Shown: positions 1 to 11,112, counted from the first letter of the stretch. The stretch: DNA of 34,198 nucleotides from Didymodactylos carnosus (GCA_905250885.1 CAJNOQ010001233.1:1-34198); one strand, 5' to 3'. Numbers and translations: made by a program. Notes: a model not told the origin generated them from the sequence alone.

Positions 1-1199
1 ACTATAGCTTATGTGATGGTTTTTTACTCAGAAGAATGAGCCAAAGAAAGAAAAAAAATAGTTCATATTTTTTTTTTTAATTTTCATTTCTTTTACTTTC
101 TTCAAACTACATAGTTCTGACGTACTTACTTTAATATGTTCATTAAAAATTCTGATTCAAAGTTAAAGTATACACACTCATAGCTAATAAACACGTATGT
201 TTTCAAATTGTTACAAAATCAACAACACTCGTGAAGAAAAAAAAAATTTTTTTTTTTCATTTTTCTTGTTTTTTTTTGTTATCAAAATTAACAAAAAGAC
301 AAATAGTTTAGGACGTATGGATCATAAAAAAACTTATTGAAACAAATTAGAAATAGTGATTGAATAAATAGCTCAAATTTTTCTCTTTTAACAACAACAG
401 TGACGAAGAGAGACAAGAAGGACGTTTTTGCATGCGTTTCAATATGTTTACAGATAGCATTTGAAGATGGTAAATTTTAATTTATTGTTCATATGAGTAA
501 CTTTTCTAACTCTTGACTCAACGGTAGATCGAGACGAGTTTATTAGACTTCTGACGTTCGCAGATAGGAAATAGACAAAACATGTTTTCTAGATCCAGTT
601 GACGCTATGACAGAAAATATATTTGATATCAAGCCAGATTTTTTATTATGGAACGATTGTAATAGACCTAAGTCTAATAGACTGACATATTGAAAGAAAT
701 GTTATACATTGTAGACCTTCTAGTATAAATTTATTTAATTTTATTCTTCAATTGATGACTTATTTCGATAATCACCATTTCTCTTTCTGGGAATGTGCCA
801 TAGGATTGTTTTCATTTTTATATTCAATATAATTGATAAAAAAGAATTGGTATTAGTTCGTTTTTCTTTCTTTTCTTTTATATACTCACAATAAGAGAGC
901 ACAGGATGAAGAAGAATAATTTCTTTTTAGTATTGTTCGAATAGTTAATATTACATAGACACACTGTTTGTTGTTAAAGTTAAACGTATCGATAAATTTT
1001 TAAATAAAAAAGGAAAGAAAAAATGGTGTGCATATATATATATATATATGTGGATAATTGTAAAATATCCACACAAAAAAAGAAATGATGAGTATGACGT
1101 AGATTCCAGTTGTGCGGTATACTATACTAGCCTATATATATATATAAAAGAAACAAAACACCTGTTAAATTGAAATCTATATATATATATTGTTTATAG
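1..1199. other. AT-rich stretch, no supported gene
   Basis: No exon or RNA gene can be supported here. The stretch is very AT-rich, with homopolymer A/T runs and short (TA)n tracts, the longest at about 1032-1049 and others near 1133-1146 and 1178-1190. It may be upstream sequence or a long 5' intron of the gene whose exons are visible from 1340. Confidence 0.5.
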
Positions 1200-1220
1200 A
1201 ATAAATCCAAAGAAAAGACG
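1200..1220 (+). CDS. candidate 21-nt micro-exon of the CRACD-like gene
   Basis: A T-rich tract ending in TAG precedes these 21 bases and a good donor (GTAAGC) follows. The exon is in phase 0, the phase required by the exon at 1340, and encodes NKSKEKT, which joins in frame to ASSGSSS. Only the splice sites and phase support it; no homology can be seen in so few residues. Confidence 0.3.
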
Positions 1221-1339
1221 GTAAGCAGCAGCTATCTAATAAAAACTAATTTGGAAATATGATTAATGCTGTAAATGCTTAATCTAATCACTGTTTCTAA
1301 TACGTTTTTTTGTTTATTTTATTATTTTTTCAATTTTAG

Positions 1340-4300
1340 GCATCGTCTGGTAGTAGCTCTTACGCATCTGTCAAAGAAATGGATCATGTAAGTGTTTTAT
1401 ATGTAAAAACAATAAAAATAATAAATTATTATTTTCTTCTATTATTCTAGGAATCATCTGTTAGTAGTATTCGAATGCGTCGAGAATCAGATGAATGTAA
1501 GTTTAAAGTAGTTTATAAAATGTCATTTTTAGATTGAGTTGTTTATTTTTATTAAGCTTCATTTAATACTGTAATACAAACATGTGAACGATTAGAAAAT
1601 TCAGCAGCACGTGATAAAATATCAGTAAAAAATACAAGAAGAAAACCGACAAGACCACGAGTGAGTACACGTTAAAAAATGTTTAATTATTATTATTTAT
1701 TACTGGCGCTACTTGTGTTATTTATTTCTTAATTATTTTTTTTTAGTTAAGTACACTTGGTGAACGAGATGAAAATGAACAAGATTTATTTTCTACATCC
1801 GGTATGTATACGTTAATTATTAATTAAAGCGCTTTCTAGTAGATAAAATGAAATATAATTTATGAATATCGTATGTGTGAGAGTGTGTAGTGTGGTGTGT
1901 GTTTTAGTAGTATCTAAACCGGTAGCTATCGTACGTTCTAATTCATTATATACAACTACAATGCCAATAAAAACAAAATCATTAATTAATCAAACTGGAA
2001 AAACAATTCAGTTGGAAAAACTTAAATTAGGTATCCATATGATGTGCACGTGCTCTGCATTTGGTGAATTGTACAACATAACGCTCCTGCTATTGCTTTT
2101 ATACAAAAAAAAAACCAATTAAAATCAATAACATGGTACTGATTGCTGTTAATATATCTAAAATTTATATTAAAGATCTAGACGATGATGATCAACCGCC
2201 ACCGTTACCTCCAAAACAACGAACATATTTAAAAGCAACTCAATCATTACCTGTAGATCAAAAAAAGAGTCGTACTACAAAAAAATCTAAGAATAAAAAG
2301 TTTTTTAGTGAGTTATTATTGATTATCAGTGATAAAAATTTACAATACAAAAAATTTATTTTATTTAGATGATTCTGCTGCTATCCAACGTTTTTAAATT
2401 TTTTTCATTTTAAATTTATTATTTTTTTGTATATTATTAACTATTCATTGAATAAACTATTTGTGAATGGAGTGTGAAAGTTGTGATTATTTTCTCGGTT
2501 ATGATTTTTTTTGACAATTTTTCTTGTATATTTTCTTTCTATTATAGTTTTATCGTCTACACCAGAAGAAGTCAATATTAATGATGAGACACAGCGACAC
2601 CATCTATTATCATCATCTTCACGTGAACATTTATCAAAACAGCAAAATTATTTGGATTCTAATGGAAAATCATCGTCTATTATTGACAAACAAAGAAATG
2701 AAGTTAGCTGAAATCTTAATCAAAACTAAAGTAATTTTTCTTTATTTATTTATTTTTCGTAGGATATTTCTTCAACCACCTTGAAAACTCCCACAATTCC
2801 ACTAGTTAGTTTAACCGATATCGATACAGTTCGAGCAAAACTTCGTTTATCCAGTCGTCGTGATCGTTCAGCAGATAACGTTTTGTTATTATCTTCGTCG
2901 TCAACAGCAACCTCTACAAATCTAAGAGATTCTGAAACAACATCAGTAAGTCCTCAATCATCATCAATTATTCAACGTTCTGTTAGTTTTAAACGTCCGA
3001 TTACTGATACTGACAAATCTGCTATATCAAAACCATCATCCACTCTTTCACAATTAACAATGACACAATCACTCTATCATCAAACATCAAAACAAGATGA
3101 ACAATTTACAACAATAAAATCGATATGTTCATCTGACAGTCGATCTGATAAAACTGAAGATGAAAATACACATAATCATTTTAGAAAATCGAATCGAACA
3201 GATTTAACGAGTACAAGCGATAATAATCTAGAAACTTTAATATCATCACAGCAACCAGTACTCAAGTCTAAACAAGATTACGCTGATTCAAATTTTAATG
3301 AAGAATTAATAAATAATACTCAAATTGATGAAAATAAACGTACGTTTTTACTATTAGGTTATAATATAAATAACTAAAGGTTTTTTTTACTATTTAGTTT
3401 CTTCTCGCTTTTACGATAATAATCGCTATCGTAATGAACAACAAATACAAAAGCAATTGATTGAACCATCTTTAGCAAAAGCAACATTTGTTACAACAAC
3501 ATTTCCTTCATCTGCACTGTCATCACTAGTCTCCAAACATCATTTATCAACGTCGAATGAACATATATACGATAATTTAGATGTATTTCGTCATAATTCA
3601 AAAGATCTAATTAAATATCCACAAGAGGATACCGAGAATATTGCTCCATCACCGGTCTCAAATGATACTTCAACATCATCATCTTCTGTTCAAACCCGTG
3701 ATCATGGTCCTGCAAGTGTTAGACAAAAACGTCCAACAACAGTTCATGTATCATCGGATAAACAAAAAAATGAATTAGAAAACGTATGGAATAAGTTACA
3801 GAAACAACGTTCAATTAAAAGAATAAAAACAAAACAAGAAGAAATTACCAAAGATGACGATCAAGTGGAAATGGTAGATCAAACAAATATAAACGAATTA
3901 GAATCGAAATATGAACGACATCGAACACCATCACCTGAACAACAAGTACCAAAAGAAGAGTCAACAATACTAGAACTATCGTTACCACCAAAATTAACTA
4001 TAGAAAAAAAAAGAAGTCCAATTGAACAACCAATAAATAATCGACGAAAAACAGTGGGTGGAATACAAGCAAAAGTAGACATACTAAATGCGTCAACTAT
4101 AACAAAAAATAGTGATGGAGCTACAACGAATAGTCCGTCTTGGATCGATATTGCTAAACAAAAACAAGTTAAATAGTAAGTAAATTTGTTTTATATTTCG
4201 ATCAATATATCCATTTTCTTTCTCTAGTAATACAACAAAAGATACTACTTTGGACGTGCCTCTGCAGCAACAATCAACACCTATTGATAAAGACTATAAG

Positions 4301-4800
4301 AAGGTTAACAAAACCGAACATATTGTATCAGAAATCAACTTAAACGTTACAGCTCCTGTCAGTATAACACCTTCTTCTCCTAATTCATCTCCACTTTTGT
4401 CAACAAATAATACTAAAACAAACACAACAACATTTACTTCTTCGTCTCCTCGTTCATCATCGCAAAATCGACGTTTATCAACAAAAATCGATTCAAAGGA
4501 TGAAAATAATAAACCATCTTCAACATTAATAACAACACCAACAACAATCACTCAAGTCGATTATCGATCGAATAGAAAATCAATGTACGTCGGAGAACCA
4601 ACACCAGCAATGTCAACACACGAAAGGGTATGTTTGATTTAAATATTTTTGCTTTTCTATGCAATGAACAATAGTGAAAACTATAATATTTTTTTATATA
4701 ACGGATTTTTTTTTTCTACTTTTTTTAGGATTCAATTCGTGCACTTAAACAAGGAAATCCCAATAGAATCAACAATTTAATTCAGTTTTTCGACAAATAG
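1340..4800 (+). CDS. Ser-rich disordered protein, CRACD/KIAA1211-like (5' end not resolved)
   Basis: Eleven phase-consistent exons end at a TAG: 1340-1387, 1451-1496, 1557-1660, 1747-1801, 1908-2030, 2176-2307, 2548-2702, 2763-3339, 3398-4175, 4228-4627 and 4729-4800, giving 829 visible residues. The start codon is upstream or in exons I cannot see. The protein is Ser/Thr/Asn/Gln-rich and mostly disordered. Two short blocks recall vertebrate CRACD (KIAA1211), a protein that inhibits actin capping protein: LENSAARDKISVK followed by a basic run (exon 3), and SPSWIDIAKQKQ (end of exon 9), like the Trp-containing blocks in the CRACD C-terminal part. A proline-rich PPPLPPKQR in exon 6 looks like an SH3 ligand. 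The last exon encodes a compact, possibly helical tail (DSIRALKQGNPNRINNLIQF). A cytoskeletal role is inference from the two blocks; the exon structure is much firmer than the name. Confidence 0.6.
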
Positions 4801-5672
4801 CTGTTTGTCTCCACTCATTAAACAGTGTTTTATTGTTAATCGTTTTTTTTTATTATTACTACTCTTTCTTTGTAGTCTATATGACTCAAATAATTTTGCT
4901 ATTATTTTTACGATTTAACTTTATGTGACCGATATTTCTCTATTCTCGTATATATATATAATATGGTCAACTATTGTGTAAATGGCATAAATAATTGTTT
5001 CTTGACACGTTATTTTTGTCCGCTTTCTATCCATTATGTGTTTTGAATCATTATAATGATAACTGTTTCCTTTGTGTTTTCTATCATTTTATATTTTATT
5101 TTTGGCTTTTTTTTTTTCTTCAATTTTTTTGGTTTTTCTGTATAGTACCAATAATTATACGCATCTAAATCGGTGTTAAGACAAATTTCTTTTTTATCTC
5201 AACGATTAAAACTAAAAAAGTTGACAAACTATGAAGACTAAAGTAGCGTAACTTATTAGTGCGAAACGAATAACTGTCTTGAGATTTTAGCATTCTTTTA
5301 AACGCATCTATTACTATGTCCATAATTGTTAGATTTATAATCATCTGGTGTATAAATAACTATTTGTTTAACGATAATATAACGATTTTATAAATTTACT
5401 AATAGCGAGTTAGTAATTGTTCCTAATTTCACATAGAAAATAGCATTTGTTTTCTCTCGTAATAATTTGATGCTTCGGTTCTCATAAACCCTTACTCTTC
5501 TTCACAACAGTTTACTTTTTGCCTAAACAAAATATATTTGGAAATAAGACAGTTAAATCAGTGATCATGAGTATCTCTCTAAGAGAAAAATGAATTAGTT
5601 TTGTGGTATTAGTAACTATTTTAGATGAAATTAGCAAAGTTCTCATTGGAAGTTTTGTACTTATGGAAACTG

Positions 5673-5882
5673 TTAACTATAAGACTTTTGATGAATTCTA
5701 TAGAGCCACTTCTTTTTTTGTTCTAATGCATAAACAATGAGTTTTCCAATCTGTTTGGGATTTGCGTAAACATTATTAATCTCTCGATTTGTGACATTTC
5801 CAGACAAAATATGAAATAAACTGGTATCAGTCAATAAGTATATCAACAACATTAAAACAGTCATCTTGTTGTGTATAATCAT
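5673..5882 (-). CDS. candidate small secreted peptide
   Basis: This minus-strand frame has ATG codons at 5882 and 5864 and encodes up to 69 residues. From the second Met the N-terminus is a plausible signal peptide (MTVLMLLIYLL, then a small-residue region), followed by about 40 polar residues rich in Asn and Lys (NVTNREINNVYANPK, then EQKKKWLYRIHQKSYS). An NVT sequon is present. There is no dibasic cleavage site followed by an amidation Gly, no Cys and no recognisable family. In DNA this AT-rich a frame of this size can occur by chance, so it is reported only as a candidate. Confidence 0.15.
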   Translation of the reverse strand: MIIHNKMTVLMLLIYLLTDTSLFHILSGNVTNREINNVYANPKQIGKLIVYALEQKKKWLYRIHQKSYS

Positions 5883-7223
5883 AAATAAATAAAACACAAA
5901 TAAGATCTTAAGTTGTTCGTTTTTTTTTATTGTTTAGATTAAACTAATAAAATAAAAGCAAAAAGTTGAGCAAAAAAGTTGTTTAAATTTTGGACGTTGA
6001 CAAGGTAATGTAGATTTTGTCATTAGAACTAATTACATTTTTATATAAAATGTGATTTAGAATATCTCTACTCTACGATGATAATATACTGTTCTTTTTC
6101 TTTTTAGTTATCTGAGAATGTTTTCTTCAAAGAACCTCCTACATTGGATGACGTATATGTTAAAAATCAGTTAATGTTGTTTATTGGTCATTTTATCGTA
6201 GTCATCGACTTTTTTCGAGATCTGAATAACATTTAACAAAGTTAGATATGATAAATCTGTCATAGAAAACATTCGATCAATGAATGAATGATTGAAAATA
6301 ATAACATAATTAAAAAGAACTGTCAATTTGTATTCGCTTTGATTCAATTAATATACGTACAAAATCAATAAAAAATATATTCAACCTGGATGAATTTTGG
6401 ATGACATTTATTTCAGATGTTAAAATGCTCGCTTATATCGATTAATGTCATTATCAAAAATTTTCGTGGCATACAAACAAAAATAAACCATTAAGAAAAA
6501 ATGTTCAATTATAATACGAGCTATTCATGATATTCTTTATGATACATTATTTTCCTTCTATTCTTAGTTTTATTCAATAACGGTTATTATTATTATTCAA
6601 TTTAAAGAGTGGTATATCTATTCAAAACGTTCAATGTAATGGCAGCTTCATTTTCCAACGTAGCAAGAAGTGTTTATATACAAATGGTGATCTATCATAA
6701 AGAATATTCAGTTTAATCAAACACCGTTCACCTTCATTTATTATCGTAGTTAAAATACTCTGAATTTATTTATATACATATGAAACATTATATATAGAGA
6801 GAATCAAGAAATATTTTCTTTGCTAGTTTTTTTGTACGTTATGTGTAAAAATAAATTTAGATGGAAAAGTTGGTTATCTTAAAGAAAATTAGTTGAAGTG
6901 TGCGTCTTAGAAATTTTATATTAGTATTAGACTTTTTTCAGAGCGCATAAAGAATAAATAGAAATCGAAAGAAAACAATGATTTTTCGTGTGTATCATTT
7001 CGTTTATCTGAGCCTATATACAGTTTTTCATGTATTTTGCGTGAATATGCGAACTGCTAATTTTGATTTATCGGAACGTCTCAGTTCGATCTTGTGACGC
7101 GGTATTCAGAGCACATGATCCTTCTCTGCTAAAACCTATCTTGTCATGATGCTGACACGGAATGGTGACAGACATCTAAATAAACGCCTATCTGCACTTC
7201 GTGTCATATAGAGAAAAACCTTA

Positions 7224-7436
7224 ATGATTGTGAAAAACCTTAATGATGAATTTTCTTCTCGAGATTTTTCTTCGGAACAATCAACATTTAGAGTGAAAAC
7301 ACAATTTAGTAGTCTATTGTCTGATTCAGCATCTTCTTATTCATACGAAAATGATTCATATCAAAGATGCATCGTCATCATCAACACGAGACGGAGAAAA
7401 AAAAAGTAGTTCAAAATTTTGGTGATTTTGTGTTTT
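7224..7436 (+). pseudogene. frame-broken Ser-rich coding relic
   Basis: From ATG 7224 the frame encodes a coding-like Ser/Asp/Glu-rich segment (including SSEQSTFRVK and SDSASSYSYENDSYQ). Near 7365 the coding character moves to another frame, which continues as KDASSSSTRDGEKK and then SSSKFW before TGA. The original frame instead runs into Ile/Arg/Lys-rich sequence and stops. No GT-AG intron fits between the two parts, so this looks like a decayed exon with a frameshift. A 16-bp direct repeat at 7213-7228 and 7232-7247 overlaps the start. The parent gene is not recognised; composition resembles the disordered protein upstream. Confidence 0.3.
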
Positions 7437-7860
7437 AGATTATCAGTTTCTTACCTTTTTGTCTTTAACCTTGTGTCCATATCGAAAAACGTTCTATCAT
7501 TTTTTTTCTAGTTTTAACTAAACTAGAAATATAGGAAATGAATTGTTTTTTTATCGAAAAGCAGGTCTAAGCTATCTAAATTCATTATTTTCTATATATA
7601 GGTCTTAGGTCTATGCTCGAATCTGACTATACTATAAAGACGTTCTAGTATTCCATAAATGAAGCAAGTGCCTTTGATGTAAATGAGACTGAATTGTCCT
7701 ATCAATGTCTGTCGAAGATTTTTACCACGGCTTTTCTAAAAAAGTATCTTCTCTACTCTTTAGTTTTGTTTTAGAAAAGTCGAGGATAACTTTGCTAATA
7801 GATCTTGTCTATTGTTAATTATCGATCTAAAATAAATCTAGCTAACTTAATCAAACAATC

Positions 7861-10019
7861 ATGGTCGAATCAATCATTGGTATACGTGGTAAAGATTTTG
7901 TATTATTAGCTCAAGATGCCAATACAACAAAATATGGTATTTTAAATATGAAATTTGACACAAATCGTTTATTTAAACTATCTGAACATTGTGCAATGTT
8001 AGCTTGTAAGTAGGAAAATGTTCGATTAATAAATAAAACTTTTTATCTAATTCTTCTTGTAGCTGGTGAACCCGGAGATGTTGTTCAATTTGCTGAATAT
8101 GTTGGGAAAAATATTCAGTTGTACAAAATGATTAATGGTATTGAATTATCTCCATATGCATGTGCCAATTTTACTCGACATGAAATGGCAAATTCATTAC
8201 GTTCAAGAAATTCCTATGCAGCCAATTTGATAATTGGTGGTTTTACAACAAATGATGCTGATCAACAAAAAGCACAATTATTCTCGATCGATTATTTAGG
8301 TGCCATGATATCAGCCAATGTTGTTGCACATGGATTTTGTCAATTTTTCGCATTGGGTGTTGGTGATAAACTATGGAGAGAAAATATGACATTAGAAGAC
8401 GGTTTACATATGTTGCAAGTTATTGTTAATGAATTAGGTATGTCTGTATTGTGACCTAAAAGAAGCATGTAACTAAGCCATTGGATTCACACTGAAAAGT
8501 AGTACTTGTCTTCGAATGCTACCGGGGGAGTTTTCGAACTTCTACAGGGCCCTACGGCTGTTCTGAATAGCAGTAGTAGGCGACCCTGGGCTGCTGGGAG
8601 CCACCCGTCTTAGATTTGGGCTAGCCACCCACTTCTTGGACATAAAACTCTTTTGGCTACAAAACAGACAAGGAAACGATGCGCGAACGCACAAACAACT
8701 GTGAATTTCGGCGGATGGAATGTACGTTCAAATTGTAACAGATCTTTCACAGGACATGTGAAGTCGTGTGCAAAAGATTGGTGTAAGAAAAACAACATTA
8801 AAATTGGAAAGAAATGATGTGAAAAAAAATTATGTTTAATAATACTGGTGAAATGAAGAATATCATCTAAACCGAGTATACTTGGAGGGTGATAGTCGGA
8901 TGAAAAGCCTTTATTTATTTACATAATGTGAACGAACAGGACAGAAGCTGAATGAACACTTCTTTCATTTGTGTATTTTTTGTGTACTTCTTTTATGTTG
9001 TCTTACCCTACACCGAAAGGTAATGGGTCTAACTAACTAACTTTGAATGCTAATGGATGACACATAATAAATGATTTTCTTCGTATTTTTTGCATAACCT
9101 TCTTATTTTTTTATCGCGTAGATTTTGTTTTTAAAGATTTGCCATTTCATTCTTCGCAAAAAAATATATCGAACATTTTTCTATATACTGTAAAAATAGA
9201 CAAGTACAGGGGACATACTGTGAAGCTCAATCTTGACAATTTTCTAATCCAAAACACAACGATAGAAACAATCTTGAACATGGTTTCATGCAACAACGTG
9301 GAGTTAAAATGTGCGTTCGAGCGCTTTGGAGCGTCGCTTTTGTTTTTGTGTATCATAGATTTTAGTTTTGAACGTTTGTTCTGGCACAAAAGTCAGAATT
9401 AGAGCAAATCTGACTTTTTCGCCTTGTTACACGAAAAGAAAGTAAGCTATTAAACTTTATCTGTTCGAATGTGGAAAATTATTCTACATTAAGATAAAAC
9501 AAACTCAACCTCCATATGCAACAGCTTATGACAATGGAGAATTTTAAGTTTAATCCGTTGATACAGCTTGTCAAGAGATATTAAATATCTATGTTCTCTT
9601 TTTCGTATATCCCAAAATATGAAAGTTGAAATTAGTATGTCCTCTGTACTTTTCTATTTTTACAGTATATAGAAAAATGTTCGATATATTTTTTGCAGAG
9701 AATGAAGTGACAAATCTTTAAAAACAAAGTTCAAAATCTACACAATGAAAAAATAAGAAAGTTATGCAAAAACTACGCAGAAAATCATTTATTATGTGTC
9801 ATTTGTTAATTCTTTAATTCAACGAAGTTTCCATTTCATATATTCATATATTGTTTAGGTAAACGTATGGCTGCTTATCCACATTGTGTATTTGTACGTG
9901 TGATTAATAAGGATGGTATACAAGTATTAGACAATATGTATCCGGAAAAAATTCATGTACAAAAACCAGAGGAAGCAGAATTACTAACATCAGCTGATAT
10001 GATGGATATTCATTCCTAA
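7861..10019 (+). CDS. PSMB2: proteasome subunit beta type-2 (20S beta-4 position)
   Basis: Three exons, 7861-8005, 8063-8437 and 9859-10019, encode 226 residues. The N-terminus (MVESIIGIRGKDFVLLAQD) and the blocks SGEPGDVVQFAEY, QLYKMINGIELSPYACANFT and GFTTNDADQQ match the family in order; human PSMB2 is 201 residues, so this copy has a somewhat longer C-terminal tail (about residues 205-226). The subunit is a non-catalytic member of the 20S core beta ring, and there is no propeptide-Thr active site. The first Met is chosen because family homology starts there. Introns are 57 nt and 1421 nt; the second is enlarged by two mobile elements but keeps good splice sites and phase. AATAAA lies 105 bases after the stop. 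The frame is intact, so the gene is likely functional. Confidence 0.97.
8522..9044 (+). mobile_element. non-LTR-type retroposon insertion with target-site duplication
   Basis: This 523-bp block inside PSMB2 intron 2 is GC-richer than its surroundings, especially in its first 150 bases (starting CCGGGGGAG). It ends in a short (AACT)n tail at about 9028-9042. It is flanked by the direct repeat GAATGCTA (8514-8521 and 9045-9052), extendable to 11 bases with one mismatch. A short 3' tandem tail plus a target-site duplication is the signature of target-primed retroposition by a LINE or a SINE-like passenger. No open reading frame of useful length remains, although a short plus-strand frame near 8720-8815 is Cys/His-rich. 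The family is not recognised. Confidence 0.65.
9057..9802. mobile_element. foldback/MITE-like element with ~165-bp inverted arms
   Basis: The sequence from 9057 (ATGACACATAATAAATGATT) reappears as reverse complement ending at 9802. The match continues for about 165 bases (left arm about 9057-9220, right arm about 9634-9802) with a few indels, including the shared block CTATATACTGTAAAAATAGA. About 410 bases of unrelated AT-rich sequence separate the arms. No transposase frame is visible, so it is non-autonomous. It lies 4 bp beyond the retroposon's target-site duplication, so the two insertions are adjacent. A clear duplication at its own ends is not visible. Confidence 0.8.
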
Positions 10020-10123
10020 TAGAAAAATAACAGCAAATAGCAACATCGTAGACAATTCATCATCGTGTTTAGTTCTCTGTTTTTTTAATGTCGTTCTCTC
10101 TCTTTTTTAAACAAGAATAACAG

Positions 10124-10129
10124 AATAAA
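10124..10129 (+). terminator. poly(A) signal of PSMB2
   Basis: AATAAA lies 105 bases past the PSMB2 stop codon, with GT/T-rich sequence shortly downstream. Confidence 0.55.
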
Positions 10130-10371
10130 AGTAAGATTGTTCTGTGGAATGTTTTAATTTTGATTTCTTCTTTGTTTTAAACAAAAAAATAACAGAAATG
10201 AAGACCTTTTCGTTTATTTTCAAAATAAAAAAGACATTTATCGATTACTTAAATCATTGATAAAAGAAATGTACGTTTATCTTAATAGACCAAAGGACTT
10301 ATAATGTTATTAAACGACTTTCTCCATTGTGTAAATTATTGTCAACTTTAGATAGCTATTGTTTGAAACAA

Positions 10372-11112
10372 ATGGCATCTAAAAGTCGACAATTAATAGC
10401 GTCACTATCGTCTCGTATTCGAGGCGTCATTTTTGATATGGATGGAACATTAACAAGACCAGGAGCTATTGATTTTGCTCGGATGCGTGAACGTTGTGGA
10501 ATTAAACCAGGTGGCGATATAATTGAATTTGTTAACAATCAATCAGAACCATTACGTTCCAAATTAAATGAAATATTAATTGAAGAAGAAGAATTTGGTT
10601 TGAAACGAATGGAATTAATGCCGGATATTAAACAATTATTTGATTATTTAATTGAAAATAATATTAATCGTGCTCTTTTAACACGAAATAACGATACAAT
10701 TATGAATCGAACTGTTGAATTAATGAATTATGCGAAACAAGAACCATTTTCTGTCATGTTAAGTCGAACATTTTCTCCTCCTAAACCTCATCCCGATGCC
10801 ATACATCATATTTGCCAACGATGGAAACTTAATGTCAATGAAGTTTTAATGGTAGGCGATAGTTTAGATGATATCAAAGCAGGAGCAGCTGCCGGAACTA
10901 AAACAGTTTTAATCGGATTGGAAGATAATCATTTATATCAACAAGCATTACCACATGCTGATTTTGTGATCAAAAATTTGTTTGAATTAATTAATGTCAT
11001 TGAAAATATAAATAACAATGCGCCTGAATCACATTCATCGACAACAACAGCAGAAACAATTATAGTGCAATCAGAAGAGGAAAACAAACCATCTATTGAA
11101 AATAGATCATGA
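10372..11112 (+). CDS. HAD-superfamily phosphatase-like hydrolase
   Basis: Single-exon frame of 246 residues. All four HAD motifs are present: motif I DMDGT at residues 22-26 (nucleophile D22, acid/base D24), motif II Thr in LLTRNN (T104), motif III Lys in PPKPHPD (K138) and motif IV GDSLDD at 162-167. The segment between motifs I and II has a small helical cap, as in subfamily IA phosphatases, and the TLTRPGAIDF pattern resembles the uncharacterised plant/animal HAD proteins typified by Arabidopsis At2g33255. It is probably a Mg-dependent phosphomonoesterase acting on a small metabolite; the substrate cannot be deduced. The last 30 residues are a Ser/Thr/Glu-rich tail. ATG 10372 is the first Met in frame. 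An AG acceptor-like site lies about 20 bases upstream (AACTTTAG), which could mark a 5' intron or a spliced-leader site. Confidence 0.92.
   Translation: MASKSRQLIASLSSRIRGVIFDMDGTLTRPGAIDFARMRERCGIKPGGDIIEFVNNQSEPLRSKLNEILIEEEEFGLKRMELMPDIKQLFDYLIENNINRALLTRNNDTIMNRTVELMNYAKQEPFSVMLSRTFSPPKPHPDAIHHICQRWKLNVNEVLMVGDSLDDIKAGAAAGTKTVLIGLEDNHLYQQALPHADFVIKNLFELINVIENINNNAPESHSSTTTAETIIVQSEEENKPSIENRS

Larger units (their letters stand above)
4801..7860. other. 3-kb intergenic spacer
   Basis: This begins with the 3' flank of the CRACD-like gene and ends at the PSMB2 start. It is AT-rich with no gene I can name. Two weak coding-like segments inside it are listed separately (5673-5882 minus and 7224-7436 plus). 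The rest shows only short A/T runs, AATAAA-like strings and (TA)n tracts. Confidence 0.5.

Noticed and set aside
3879..4551. Two minus-strand frames inside the CRACD-like gene
   Set aside because: They are shadows of the Ser/Thr-rich plus-strand exons.
5673..5882. Neuropeptide Y/F-like reading of the small peptide
   Set aside because: The spacing of hydrophobic residues is faintly similar, but the RPRF/RQRY-Gly ending and the cleavage site are absent.
6108..6236. Exon-like plus-strand segment after a TTTTTAG acceptor (LSENVFFKEPPTLDD)
   Set aside because: Open for 42 codons, but no partner exon, no family match, and chance is likely at this length; not strong enough to annotate.
8610..8798. 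Minus-strand 62-codon frame in the retroposon
   Set aside because: No family resemblance; the frame lies within a repeat whose plus strand shows only decayed Cys/His-rich sequence.
9139..9402. Frames on both strands in the foldback element
   Set aside because: They follow from the inverted-repeat sequence and have no transposase motif.
10303..10350. Upstream ATG before the HAD gene
   Set aside because: It is out of frame and stops after 15 codons, so ATG 10372 is kept as the start.
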